64,000 nt of DNA from Nitrospira sp. Lineage in GTDB: Bacteria; Nitrospirota; Nitrospiria; Nitrospirales; Nitrospiraceae. Positions 26,631-34,813 of the stretch are shown piece by piece. The DNA lies in assembly GCA_005116835.1 (NCBI GenBank), contig SWDM01000011.1, positions 1 to 64,000 on the forward strand, read 5' to 3'. How positions within the stretch are numbered: position 1 is the first letter of the stretch; every line of letters begins with the position of its first letter. The position numbers and the translations under genes were made by a program. Below the pieces are notes generated by a model. It did no database searches, had not been told where the DNA came from, and was given only the letters and a program-made list of their open reading frames with translations.

Positions 26631-26885
26631 ATGTCACTCGATCGACTGGATGCACTCGAGAACCGTATTAAAGATCTGGTGAAGTTGGTTCAAGAGCTGA
26701 AGAAAAAGAATGCAGCGGTTGAAGAAGAGTTACGGGTCGTTCGACAACGGCTGGCAGAGAAGGATGATTCAAATCGGCGGTGGGAGCAGGAACGTGTGGA
26801 TATCAAGTCTCGTATAGAAAAGGTTCTCAGCGACGTCGAGTTGTTAGAGTGCCTTGAAGAACGTAAGGAGGTGGCCCTTGACTAA
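26631..26885 (+). CDS. ZapB-like coiled-coil cell-division protein
   Basis: An 84-residue protein made almost entirely of heptads (LDALENRIKDLVKLVQELKK, then VEEELRVVRQRLAEKDD). Size, full coiled-coil nature and the position directly before zapA match the ZapB-like proteins that bridge ZapA at the division ring. Low-complexity coiled coils give weak homology signals, so the name rests on context. Its stop overlaps the zapA start by 8 bases, and a clear purine-rich ribosome site (GAGGAAGAGG) precedes its ATG. Confidence 0.7.
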   Translation: MSLDRLDALENRIKDLVKLVQELKKKNAAVEEELRVVRQRLAEKDDSNRRWEQERVDIKSRIEKVLSDVELLECLEERKEVALD

Positions 26886-27174
26886 GACCATTGACGTAGA
26901 AATCTACGGCCAACATTATGCAATCCGTGGCGAGGCGGACGAGAGCGATGTCCGGCGTCTCGCGAGTTTTGTCGATGGCCAGATGCGTCATCTCGCGGAA
27001 GGAATGAATACAACCACTCCTTCTAAACTGGCCGTCCTGACAGCCCTCAATTTGGCCCATCAGCTGTTTGAGCTTGAACGGAAGCGTGCGCAGGGTGAGG
27101 CGGATGTCGAGCGTCGGATGAAGTCGCTCATGGAATCGATCGAGGAGCAGGTACCCACTTCGCTCTTCCGCTAG
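26878..27174 (+). CDS. zapA: cell division protein ZapA
   Basis: A 98-residue FtsZ-ring protein. The start is TTG 26878, since GGAGG (26867-26871) sits 6 bases upstream and the protein then begins LTKTIDVEIYGQHYAIRG, the usual ZapA N-terminus; the in-frame TTG at 26854 lacks this. The globular head (residues 1-45) includes VDGQMRHLAEG, followed by a dimerising coiled coil (ALNLAHQLFELERKRAQGEA). ZapA bundles FtsZ filaments. Confidence 0.88.
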   Translation: MTKTIDVEIYGQHYAIRGEADESDVRRLASFVDGQMRHLAEGMNTTTPSKLAVLTALNLAHQLFELERKRAQGEADVERRMKSLMESIEEQVPTSLFR

Positions 27175-27184
27175 ATTCAACTTG

Positions 27185-27203
27185 CAAAGGGATCTCCCCT
27201 TTG
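27185..27203 (+). terminator. hairpin after zapA
   Basis: Perfect 7-bp stem CAAAGGG/CCCTTTG with a 5-base loop, 10 bases past the zapA stop, followed only by a weak TTGTTAT. Possibly a partial terminator. Confidence 0.4.
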
Positions 27204-27753
27204 TTATCGTACGTGTGTGTCGGGATGTAGCGGACAGATTGATAGAGATATGATGGGGTCATGCTCGAACCGGTTCAGTACCCGGGGATACGATACAGTC
27301 ACAGCGTAGTGGATGTAGGTTCTTAATGCTGGCGAAATTGAGAAAGTCAGAATGTGCGCAGGGGTTCGTCCACCTCATGTATAAGTTCTTGGAGATGTTG
27401 GGCAAGTTCATGGAACTCATGCTGCCGTCGGGGGGTACAGTCTGCAGAGGTAGCGAACGGATGGTTCCGGTTCGCACGCAGGATTCCCTTACGCGGATGC
27501 GAGTATACCGGCGTCAAGGGACCTCGGTAGATTTATCCCGCTCAGGACGTACCAGGCATCTCAATCCAGCAAGGCATCCATTCCCGTGGAGTCCGTACTC
27601 GGAGTAGTTCTCTAGGCCGCGGTTCAGACTATCCTCTTCAGATCCCGTATCTATCACTGCTCTCCCTTCCCACTGAAGACCGTTGAATAACCTTGTTTCA
27701 AATGAGTGAGGGAAGCTGAACGCTTCTCGCCTCAAGACTGTAAGAGGGGCCAC
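27204..27753 (+). ncRNA. zapA-rny intergenic region, possible 6S RNA site
   Basis: About 550 bases with no convincing protein gene. In many bacteria the spacer downstream of zapA carries 6S RNA (ssrS), the regulator of sigma-70 polymerase, so I looked for its long hairpin. GAACCGG (27267-27273) can pair with CCGGTTC (27467-27473), and GTACCC (27278-27283) with GGGTAC (27433-27438), enclosing about 200 bases, near the size of 6S. The inner stem is not convincing by eye, so this is a candidate only. A local hairpin GCGAAC...GTTCGC also lies at 27454-27474. Confidence 0.25.
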
Positions 27754-29322
27754 ATGTCAACCTCAATTATTGCGTATCTGTTGACGGGACTCATTGGAGG
27801 GCTGCTCGGAATTGGGATTTTCGAGCTGATCCGTCGCTCTTCAAGCGCTGGGAAGAGGGTTCAGGAAGAAGAACAGGCACGCCAGGTCGTGCAGAATGCC
27901 CAGCGTGAAGCTGAGAATATCGTCAAAGAAGCGAAGCTTGAAGCCAGAGACCTTGTATTGCAGGCGAAGGGAGAGCTTGAAAAAGAACAAAAGGCCAAGA
28001 TGGCTGAACTTGCTACCGCAGAAAAGCGTCTTATCCAGCGTGACGAGACCATCGAAAAACGGATCAGTGCGATGGACAAGCGGGATAGCGAGTTTCAGAA
28101 GCGAGAGCTGGAGCTGTCGAAGCGGGAAGAGAAACTGGTGGCTAAGGAAGCGGCCTGTACTCGAGTGGAGAAGGAGCATCGCGAGGCGTTAGAGCGAGTT
28201 GCGGGGATCACGGCCGACGAGGCAAAGAAGCAGCTTATACAGGAAATGGAAAGTCAGGCGCGACTCGAAGCCGTTGGGCATGCCAAGCGAACGTTAGAAG
28301 AGGCGCGGGAGAAGGCGGAGCGGGAGGCGCGCGAGATCATCACCACTTCGATTCAACGGGTGGTGCGTGATTACGTTTCAGAATCCACGATTTCTGTCGT
28401 GCCAATTCCAAACGACGCAATGAAGGGACGGATCATCGGTAGAGAAGGACGGAATATCCGCGCGATCGAAGCCGCAACCGGCATTGATCTGATTATCGAT
28501 GAGACACCTGAGGCGGTCATCGTGTCGGGTTTCGATCCGCTTCGACGTGAAATTGCCAAAGTCTCACTCGAACGGTTAATGCATGACGGCCGCATCCATC
28601 CGACCCGAATCGAGGAAATCGTTGAGAAAGTCAAAGTCGACATCGATAAACTCATGTATGACGAAGCCGAAAAAATCATATTTGAGCTGGGGCTTTCGGA
28701 CTTTCATCCGGAGTTGATCAAGGTGCTCGGTCGGCTCAAATACCGGACCAGTTACGGGCAAAACAATCTCTATCATTCGCGTGAAGCCGCGTATATTTGC
28801 GGCATCATGGCCTCGGAACTCGGCCTTGATGTGAAGTTGGCAAGGAGAGGGGCGCTGCTGCACGATATCGGGAAAGCGGTCAGTCATGAAGAAGAAGGCC
28901 CGCACGCCATGTTGGGTGCGGAGATCGCCAAGAAGTACGGCGAGAGCGATAAAATTGTGAATGCCATTGCGGGGCACCACGAACAGGTGGAGCCGATTTG
29001 CCCTGAATCGGTTTTGGTTGCTGCTGCAGAAGCTTTGTCTGCAGCCAGGCCTGGAGCCAGACGGGAAGCCTTAGAGACCTATGTAAAGAGGCTTGAAAAA
29101 CTGGAGTCGCTTGCCACGACTATCAAAGGGGTGCAGAAGGCCTATGCCATTCAGGCGGGCCGAGAAATTCGTGTCATCGTCCGACAGGAAGACATTACCG
29201 ATGCCGAGTCGTTCCAACTGTCTCGGGATTTGGCAAAGAAGATTGAGCAGGAATTGACCTATCCCGGTACGATCAGAGTCACGGTAATTCGAGAGAGCCG
29301 GTATGTGGAGTATGCCAAGTGA
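27754..29322 (+). CDS. rny: ribonuclease Y
   Basis: A 522-residue membrane-anchored endoribonuclease that starts mRNA decay. One N-terminal membrane helix (IIAYLLTGLIGGLLGIGIF), a long coiled coil to about residue 210, a KH domain (MKGRIIGREGRNIRAIE) and a metal-dependent HD domain (ALLHDIGKAVSHE, with GHHEQVEP later). ATG 27754 has GAGGGG 5 bases upstream. The next gene overlaps its stop by 4 bases (GTGA), a pairing with ymdB seen in many bacteria. Confidence 0.93.
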   Translation: MSTSIIAYLLTGLIGGLLGIGIFELIRRSSSAGKRVQEEEQARQVVQNAQREAENIVKEAKLEARDLVLQAKGELEKEQKAKMAELATAEKRLIQRDETIEKRISAMDKRDSEFQKRELELSKREEKLVAKEAACTRVEKEHREALERVAGITADEAKKQLIQEMESQARLEAVGHAKRTLEEAREKAEREAREIITTSIQRVVRDYVSESTISVVPIPNDAMKGRIIGREGRNIRAIEAATGIDLIIDETPEAVIVSGFDPLRREIAKVSLERLMHDGRIHPTRIEEIVEKVKVDIDKLMYDEAEKIIFELGLSDFHPELIKVLGRLKYRTSYGQNNLYHSREAAYICGIMASELGLDVKLARRGALLHDIGKAVSHEEEGPHAMLGAEIAKKYGESDKIVNAIAGHHEQVEPICPESVLVAAAEALSAARPGARREALETYVKRLEKLESLATTIKGVQKAYAIQAGREIRVIVRQEDITDAESFQLSRDLAKKIEQELTYPGTIRVTVIRESRYVEYAK

Positions 29323-30098
29323 AGGTTCTCTTTATCGGAGATATTTTCGGGGAGCCTGGGCGCCGTGCGTTGGCTAGGGCCGTTCCTAGGCTGGTGGCTC
29401 AGCGGCAAATCGACATCGTCATCGGGAACGGAGAAAATGCAGCCGGCGGCTTCGGTATCACGCCGGAGTTGGCCGAGGAGTTATTCAGCCTCGGCCTCGC
29501 AGTGATCACGACCGGGAACCATGCCTGGGATAAAAAAGAAATTCTTGACTACTTTCCCCGGGAGCCGCACCTGCTTCGCCCCGCCAACTATCCGGATGGT
29601 GTGCCGGGGCACGGGAGTGTGGTGGTTGAATCGGCGGGCGGGGAGAAACTGGGGGTTCTCCAACTGATGGGGCGGGCGTACATGCCGACATTGGATTGTC
29701 CATTCCAGGTAGCCAAGAAAGAGTTGGCCGGGCTGAAAAAGCAAACGGCTGCCGTGATTGTCGATATGCATGCGGAGGCCACATCAGAGAAGATGGCGAT
29801 GGGGCACTATCTGGACGGCGAAGTCGTTGCGGTAGTCGGTACCCATACGCATGTGCAAACGGCCGATGAGCAGATTCTCCCCAAAGGGACCGCGTACCTG
29901 ACGGATATTGGGATGACCGGTCCCCTCCATTCCGTCATCGGGGTGAAGAAAGAGTTGGCGATTGAAAAGTTCCTGACCGGGATGCCACGGCGCTTTGAAG
30001 TTGCCTCGGGGCCATCGGTCTTTTGTGCCGTGCTGATCGAGCTGGATGCACGCCTCGGCAAGGCCTTGTCAATCGAACGAATTCGCATCATTGACTAA
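29319..30098 (+). CDS. ymdB: YmdB-type metallophosphoesterase (TIGR00282)
   Basis: A 259-residue cytoplasmic dinuclear metal enzyme of the YmdB family, shown in Bacillus to hydrolyse 2',3'-cyclic nucleotides. Metal motifs are FIGDIFGEPGR, IGNGENAAGG, TTGNHAWDKKE, VDMHAEATSEK and GTHTHVQTAD. It starts with GTG inside the rny stop (GTGA overlap), so translation is coupled to RNase Y, fitting a joint role in RNA turnover. Its TAA overlaps the AAGGAG ribosome site of xseA. Confidence 0.88.
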   Translation: MKVLFIGDIFGEPGRRALARAVPRLVAQRQIDIVIGNGENAAGGFGITPELAEELFSLGLAVITTGNHAWDKKEILDYFPREPHLLRPANYPDGVPGHGSVVVESAGGEKLGVLQLMGRAYMPTLDCPFQVAKKELAGLKKQTAAVIVDMHAEATSEKMAMGHYLDGEVVAVVGTHTHVQTADEQILPKGTAYLTDIGMTGPLHSVIGVKKELAIEKFLTGMPRRFEVASGPSVFCAVLIELDARLGKALSIERIRIID

Positions 30099-30110
30099 AG
30101 GAGACTCGCC

Positions 30111-31493
30111 ACGAACCTTCCTGGTTTTCCTGCTTCCCTTTCTCACGGCGCTCTTCCGAAACGGGTATTCACGGTTTCGGAGTTAACGGGGCTGCTGCGC
30201 ACCTCAATCGAAGAACAATTCTCCGACGTCTGGCTGGAAGGGGAGCTTTCCAATCTCCGTGCTCCCGGGTCGGGACACATCTATTGCACAATCAAGGATA
30301 AGGCAAGTCAAATCCGCGCGGTGCTGTTCCGATCCGCAGCAGTGCGGTTGTGTTTTGCCTTGCAAGAGGGGATGCATGTGATTGTGCGGGGGCGGCTCAC
30401 GGTCTACGAGATACGAGGTGAATATCAGATTGTGATCGAATCAGTGGAGCCGAAAGGCATCGGCGCGTTGCAGCTGGCATTTGAACAGCTGAAGGAGCGA
30501 TTGGCGACAGAGGGGTTGTTCGATCAGACCAGAAAGAAACCGATACCGCCATTTCCTCGAACTGTAGGTGTGGTGACCTCACTGACCGGCGCAGCCATTC
30601 GAGATATCCTGGCTGTGCTTCGGCGCCGTTGGCCGACGATCCATATTCTAATCGCACCGGTTCAAGTCCAAGGAGAGAGCGCTGGGCGCCAAATTGCCGA
30701 GGCGTTGAATGCTTTGAACGACTTGAGCTTAGTGGATGTCATCATAGTCGGGCGAGGCGGAGGATCATTGGAAGATCTCTGGAGTTTTAACGAGGAGATC
30801 GTTGTGCGCGCTATTGCCGCATCCCATGTGCCAGTGGTATCAGCTGTTGGGCATGAAACCGATGTGACGCTTGCTGACTTCGTTGCAGATCTTCGGGCGC
30901 CAACTCCGTCGTCGGCAGCGGAGGCTGTGGTTCCCGTGTTGGCCGACATAGTAGACCGATTCCGGGAGCTGCACGTCCGGTTGGAACAGGCGATGCGCCG
31001 GCACTGTACCTTTGAGCGGCAGCGGCTCAATAGCGCCATTCGAGGAGTAACGGATGTGCGGTTCCGCCTGCAGGAGTCGGCGCAACGGGCAGATGACATG
31101 GTCGATCGCTTGAACGGGTTGATTCAGCAACTGCTAGCGGCAGGGTATGAACGAGTTCATGTGGTGCAGCGTGATCTATCCAGTCTCAATCCTATTCTCA
31201 CGATCAAGCAAGGCCTGGCGACAGTGCCGCAAGTTTCGAAGCGCCTTGAAGGGCAGATGGAGGCCATATTGGTTCGGCATCGTTACCGGATCCATGCGAT
31301 GCTGGCGCAACTTAATACGCTGAGTCCCTTGGCGGTCCTTGGTCGCGGCTACAGTATTCTTCAAACCGTCCCAGCGGGCCAAGTTCTCCATCGAGCCAAC
31401 GATGTGGTGATTGGAGACGAGTTGGAGGCGCACTTGGCAAGTGGGCGATTGAATTGCAGGGTTACGAGGGTGTTTACCGATTCCTCAGTATGA
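30111..31493 (+). CDS. xseA: exodeoxyribonuclease VII large subunit, apparent ACG start
   Basis: XseA with XseB degrades single-stranded DNA in both directions. The conserved N-terminal OB-fold (KRVFTVSELTGLL, VWLEGELSNLRAPGSGHIYC, IKDKASQIRAVLF) lies upstream of the first ATG/GTG/TTG of the frame, GTG 30321. The frame is open back to the ymdB stop at 30096 and has no standard start there. The only well-placed candidate is ACG at 30111, seven bases after a perfect AAGGAG (30098-30103). That gives 460 residues, close to the 456 of E. coli. Catalytic-core signs are GRGGGSLEDLWSFNEE and SAVGHETDVTLADFVAD. Confidence 0.85.
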   Translation, partial: TNLPGFPASLSHGALPKRVFTVSELTGLLRTSIEEQFSDVWLEGELSNLRAPGSGHIYCTIKDKASQIRAVLFRSAAVRLCFALQEGMHVIVRGRLTVYEIRGEYQIVIESVEPKGIGALQLAFEQLKERLATEGLFDQTRKKPIPPFPRTVGVVTSLTGAAIRDILAVLRRRWPTIHILIAPVQVQGESAGRQIAEALNALNDLSLVDVIIVGRGGGSLEDLWSFNEEIVVRAIAASHVPVVSAVGHETDVTLADFVADLRAPTPSSAAEAVVPVLADIVDRFRELHVRLEQAMRRHCTFERQRLNSAIRGVTDVRFRLQESAQRADDMVDRLNGLIQQLLAAGYERVHVVQRDLSSLNPILTIKQGLATVPQVSKRLEGQMEAILVRHRYRIHAMLAQLNTLSPLAVLGRGYSILQTVPAGQVLHRANDVVIGDELEAHLASGRLNCRVTRVFTDSSV

Positions 31494-31550
31494 AATCATT
31501 GGATGGTCGAGTATAATGGGCATTCACTTAGCATAATAAAGAGGCATGTC

Positions 31551-31799
31551 GTGGCAGCAGTGAAGTTTGAACAAGCAATGGCGCGATTGGAAACCATTGT
31601 TGGCGAGTTGGAGAAAAGCGATCTTTCTCTGGACGAGTCGCTTAAAATCTTTGAGGAAGGCATTCGGCTCTCTAAAAACTGCCTCAAGATTTTAGAAGAA
31701 GCTGAGCATAGGGTAGAAGTGCTAGTGCAGGAGAGAAACGGGAAGAAGCGAATCCACGCCTACACACCAGATGATGTAGCTGACGAATCATCCCCCTAG
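31551..31799 (+). CDS. xseB: exodeoxyribonuclease VII small subunit
   Basis: An 82-residue two-helix protein that binds XseA. The family signature is VKFEQAMARLETIVGELEKS followed by LSLDESLKIFEEGIRL. GTG 31551 follows AGAGG with a 7-base spacer; the longer frame from ATG 31503 adds residues not seen in the family. A TATAAT at 31512-31517 suggests an extra promoter inside the run, 58 bases after xseA. Confidence 0.9.
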   Translation: MAAVKFEQAMARLETIVGELEKSDLSLDESLKIFEEGIRLSKNCLKILEEAEHRVEVLVQERNGKKRIHAYTPDDVADESSP

Positions 31800-31858
31800 G
31801 TTCCTGGTGCTAACTCATATTTCGAGCCATGCCTCGATGACGGATCTTTCTAGTCGAT

Positions 31859-32608
31859 ATGGCTACTGCCTCGCGTATTCACAAAGAACGGTTAGACCTT
31901 GTGCTTGCCGCTCAAGGTTTGGTACCCAGTCGTGAGGCTGCGGCCAGAACGGTCTTGGCTGGCGGGGTATCGGTTGATGGAGTCATGGTGGATAAGCCGG
32001 CGAAGTTGGTGTCGCCGGATGCACGGATCGAAATCGTACGGCCTGCGATGTTCGTCAGCCGATCAGGCGACAAATTGGCTGCGGCGCTTGATACCTTTCG
32101 GATTGACCCGAAAGGGACAATCGCTTTGGACGTCGGGTGTTCTACTGGAGGATTCACCGACTGTCTTTTACAGCGAGGCGCTACCCGCATTTATGCCATC
32201 GATGTGGGATATGGTCAGTTTGAGTGGAGGCTTCGTAAAGATTCGCGTGTTGTCTTGCTCGAACGGACCAACATTCGGTATGTTGACCGTAGCGCGGTTC
32301 CTGAGCCGATTGACTTGGCAGTAATCGACGTCTCTTTCATTTCCTTGACGCTGGTATTGCCGGCAGTCATTCACCTGCTCAATAGCACAGCAATGGTGGT
32401 GGTGTTAGTCAAGCCACAGTTTGAGGTGGGTAAGGGGCAGGTTGGGCGAGGTGGAATTGTGCGAGATGATACACAGCGCGTGGCGGTGACTGAGAAGGTC
32501 ATTGCCTGTGCAGAGCAGTTGGGGCTTCATTTGAAAGGCGTGCTTGATTCTCCAGTCGTAGGGCGGAAGGGAAATCGGGAGATTCTAGTTGGTTTTGCGC
32601 GCGAGTGA
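31859..32608 (+). CDS. tlyA: TlyA family rRNA 2'-O-methyltransferase
   Basis: A 249-residue protein with an N-terminal S4 RNA-binding domain (RLDLVLAAQGLVPSREAAAR) and an FtsJ-like SAM methyltransferase domain (ALDVGCSTGGFTDCLLQRGA, DLAVIDVSFISLTLVLPA, LVKPQFEVGKGQVGRGGIVRD). TlyA enzymes 2'-O-methylate cytidines of 16S and 23S rRNA; the old name haemolysin is misleading. It stands 60 bases after xseB, a common xseA-xseB-tlyA order. Confidence 0.88.
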   Translation: MATASRIHKERLDLVLAAQGLVPSREAAARTVLAGGVSVDGVMVDKPAKLVSPDARIEIVRPAMFVSRSGDKLAAALDTFRIDPKGTIALDVGCSTGGFTDCLLQRGATRIYAIDVGYGQFEWRLRKDSRVVLLERTNIRYVDRSAVPEPIDLAVIDVSFISLTLVLPAVIHLLNSTAMVVVLVKPQFEVGKGQVGRGGIVRDDTQRVAVTEKVIACAEQLGLHLKGVLDSPVVGRKGNREILVGFARE

Positions 32609-32670
32609 ACACCTGATTTCGCAGGTAAGGGACAGCTGATGACAGAGATTTATATGCAATGGGGGCATGC

Positions 32671-33594
32671 ATGAAGGTACTCGTGACCGGAGGCGCCGGC
32701 TTTATAGGATCCCATTTGGTCGATCGTCTTATCCAGGAAGGGCACGAGGTTGTAGTGGTGGATAATTTGTCCTCGGGGAAACGGCGAAACCTCAATCGCG
32801 CTGCTCGATTCTGCAAGCTCGATATTCAAAGTTGGCGGCTTGAACGAGTGTTTCGCAATGAACGGCCCAATATTGTCATGCATCTTGCTGCGCAAATGGA
32901 TGTCCGCAAATCTGTGGAAGACCCGGTCTTTGATGCCCAAGTGAACGTGCTTGGGATGTTAAATGTACTGCAACAATCTGTTAGGCACGGAGTGCGCAAG
33001 GTGGTATTTTCCTCCTCCGGTGGGGCCATTTACGGAGAGCAGGAGATCTACCCTGCCCCTGAGTCCCATGTCACACGGCCACTGTCGCCTTACGGAATCA
33101 GTAAATTGTGCGGGGAGCAGTATCTGTCCTATTATCAACGGGTGAGCGGGCTTCAGATGGTGAATTTGCGTTATGCGAATGTTTACGGTCCTCGGCAGGA
33201 TCCTGATGGAGAGGCCGGCGTCGTTGCGATTTTTATCCAGAAGCTGCTGAATAATGAGCAAGCCATCGTGAATGGGAATGGCCGGCAAACGCGAGATTTT
33301 GTCTATGTCGAAGATGCCGTTGAGGCAAACCTGGCAGTAATGGGGCAGGAGACACAAGGGACGTACAATGTTGGAACGGGAGAAGAAACCTCGATCAACG
33401 ATTTGTTGAGGATTCTAATCGCTCACACGAACTCAACATGCAAGGAGGTTCATGGGCCTGCCAAGAGCGGTGAACAGGTACGAAGCGTGATCGATTCAAC
33501 AAAGATCAGGCAAGAGTTATCTTGGGAGCCAAGAACAGAACTCAGAGAGGGGCTCAAACGCACTGTCGACTACTTCCGCGAGCGTATGAGCTAG
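32671..33594 (+). CDS. NAD-dependent sugar-nucleotide epimerase (GalE-like)
   Basis: A 307-residue extended short-chain dehydrogenase. The NAD site is TGGAGFIGSH (G7, G10, G13), and the catalytic Y141-x3-K145 lies in SPYGISKLCGEQY after the Ser at FSSSGGAIYG. The late DFVYVEDAVEA and YNVGTGEETSI are typical of UDP-glucose 4-epimerase-like enzymes. The exact sugar cannot be told. I took ATG 32671 (MKVLVTGGAG), where the family begins; the frame opens at 32659. It likely feeds cell-surface polysaccharide synthesis. Confidence 0.85.
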   Translation: MKVLVTGGAGFIGSHLVDRLIQEGHEVVVVDNLSSGKRRNLNRAARFCKLDIQSWRLERVFRNERPNIVMHLAAQMDVRKSVEDPVFDAQVNVLGMLNVLQQSVRHGVRKVVFSSSGGAIYGEQEIYPAPESHVTRPLSPYGISKLCGEQYLSYYQRVSGLQMVNLRYANVYGPRQDPDGEAGVVAIFIQKLLNNEQAIVNGNGRQTRDFVYVEDAVEANLAVMGQETQGTYNVGTGEETSINDLLRILIAHTNSTCKEVHGPAKSGEQVRSVIDSTKIRQELSWEPRTELREGLKRTVDYFRERMS

Positions 33595-33658
33595 AACTAA
33601 CTTTCCCGTTCAGGTAGAAGGTCCAGAGAGTCTGCGCGCCGGGTCGAGTGGTGCAGAA

Positions 33659-33979
33659 TCAATATCGAGGGACGGCTCCATCCACCTGGGTTGACCAGGC
33701 ATCGATTCCCCCAACGAGATTCTTCACTTTCTGGAACCCTTGTTGAAGGAGAAAATTTGTTGCATCGGCGCTTCTCATGCCATGGTGACAGATAGCGATG
33801 ATTTCTGATTCGCGGTTTAATTGACCGAGCGACTGAGGGAGTGTTCCAAGGGGGATTAAGATTGAGCCATCCAGCTTGGCAAGGGAATATTCCCATTCCT
33901 CCCGTACATCAACCAGCACCAATTTATCGCCGTTATCCAAGCTTTTTTTAAGCTCTTTTGGGGAGATGGCATAGTTCAT
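33659..33979 (-). CDS. single-domain rhodanese sulfurtransferase
   Basis: A 106-residue protein with one rhodanese domain: VLVDVREEWEYSLAKLDGS, then the active-site loop with Cys64 in IAICHHGMRS, then GFQKVKNLVGGIDAWS. It moves sulfane sulfur through a Cys persulfide. There is no signal peptide, so it is cytoplasmic. It stands alone, convergent with the epimerase gene; its partner cannot be inferred. Confidence 0.88.
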   Translation of the reverse strand: MNYAISPKELKKSLDNGDKLVLVDVREEWEYSLAKLDGSILIPLGTLPQSLGQLNRESEIIAICHHGMRSADATNFLLQQGFQKVKNLVGGIDAWSTQVDGAVPRY

Positions 33980-34349
33980 TAACCGGCCTCCTTATTTACC
34001 AAGATTATAATATGTGAGAGGTCAAAAGCTTGTCAATAAGTGCCACATCCCACAGGTTAAGCCTATACCGCGCATGCCTAATTAGCAGAGAAGGTCGAAT
34101 CTTCTTTCTAAAGGCATAGTAAGGAAATGTGCAATTTTTGTCACATAGTGCCTTTATATGGTAAAGCCAAAGCTATTTTACGGATAAGAGTGGGCTATCA
34201 AGGCTCATTATTAAGTGTGAAATCGTAAGGCATTGATAAAACATAGTGACGAATCAGCTTCGCATGTAGTTATGTGGCAGGTTTAGGAATTGCTTGATCC
34301 TTCTATCAACATGAGGTTGCAGCGACCATTGGGGTCAAGAATGTTGTGA
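33980..34349. other. AT-rich intergenic region
   Basis: About 370 bases that are visibly more AT-rich than the surroundings, between the divergent rhodanese and cutA genes. No gene or structured RNA was recognised. A TATAAT-like stretch (TTATAATATG near 34003) faces the rhodanese gene. Otherwise I see nothing in it. Confidence 0.4.
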
Positions 34350-34697
34350 ATGGTCCCATCCTTTATGAAGAAATCATCAAATAAGATCATTGTTGTTTTG
34401 GTTGCAGTAGGCGATCAGAAAGAAGCCGTCAGGATTGGCCAAGAGATGGTGAATGCGAGGCTGGCAGCTTGTGCGAATATCATAACTGGGGTTCAATCCA
34501 TATACCGTTGGAAGGGTAAAGTCGTGAAAGCCAAGGAAGTTCTTCTTATGTTCAAGTCCACAGAGCTTAGATATCGAGCTCTAGAAAAAGCGGTCAAGAC
34601 GATGCATACATATGAAACTCCTGAAATCATTGCGTTATCGGTTAAAAAAGGGCTTGAACAATATGTTGGGTGGGTATGTGATGAGACCCACAGCTAA
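34350..34697 (+). CDS. cutA: CutA1 divalent-cation tolerance family protein
   Basis: A 115-residue small trimeric protein. Family marks are IVVLVAVGDQKEAVRIGQEM, RLAACANIITGVQSIYRWKG and YETPEIIALSVKKG with the terminal YVGWV. CutA1 binds copper and other divalent metals in vitro; its physiological role is unsettled. ATG 34350 or ATG 34365 (MKKSSNKIIVV) may be the start; neither has a strong ribosome site. Its base composition is lower in GC than most genes here. Confidence 0.88.
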   Translation: MVPSFMKKSSNKIIVVLVAVGDQKEAVRIGQEMVNARLAACANIITGVQSIYRWKGKVVKAKEVLLMFKSTELRYRALEKAVKTMHTYETPEIIALSVKKGLEQYVGWVCDETHS

Positions 34698-34730
34698 TAG
34701 ATGATGGGTGAGGCATTACCAAAGATTGGG

Positions 34731-34759
34731 TTGACTGAAGTAGTCTAGATCGGTACACT
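34731..34759 (+). promoter_or_regulatory. sigma-70 type promoter of the M23 peptidase gene
   Basis: TTGACT (34731-34736), a 17-base spacer and TACACT (34754-34759), 54 bases before the ATG at 34814. Confidence 0.6.
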
Positions 34760-34813
34760 CGTAAGGAATGATTGTAAGAGCGGGATATCCTGTTCAGGTT
34801 AGGGGGGACGATC

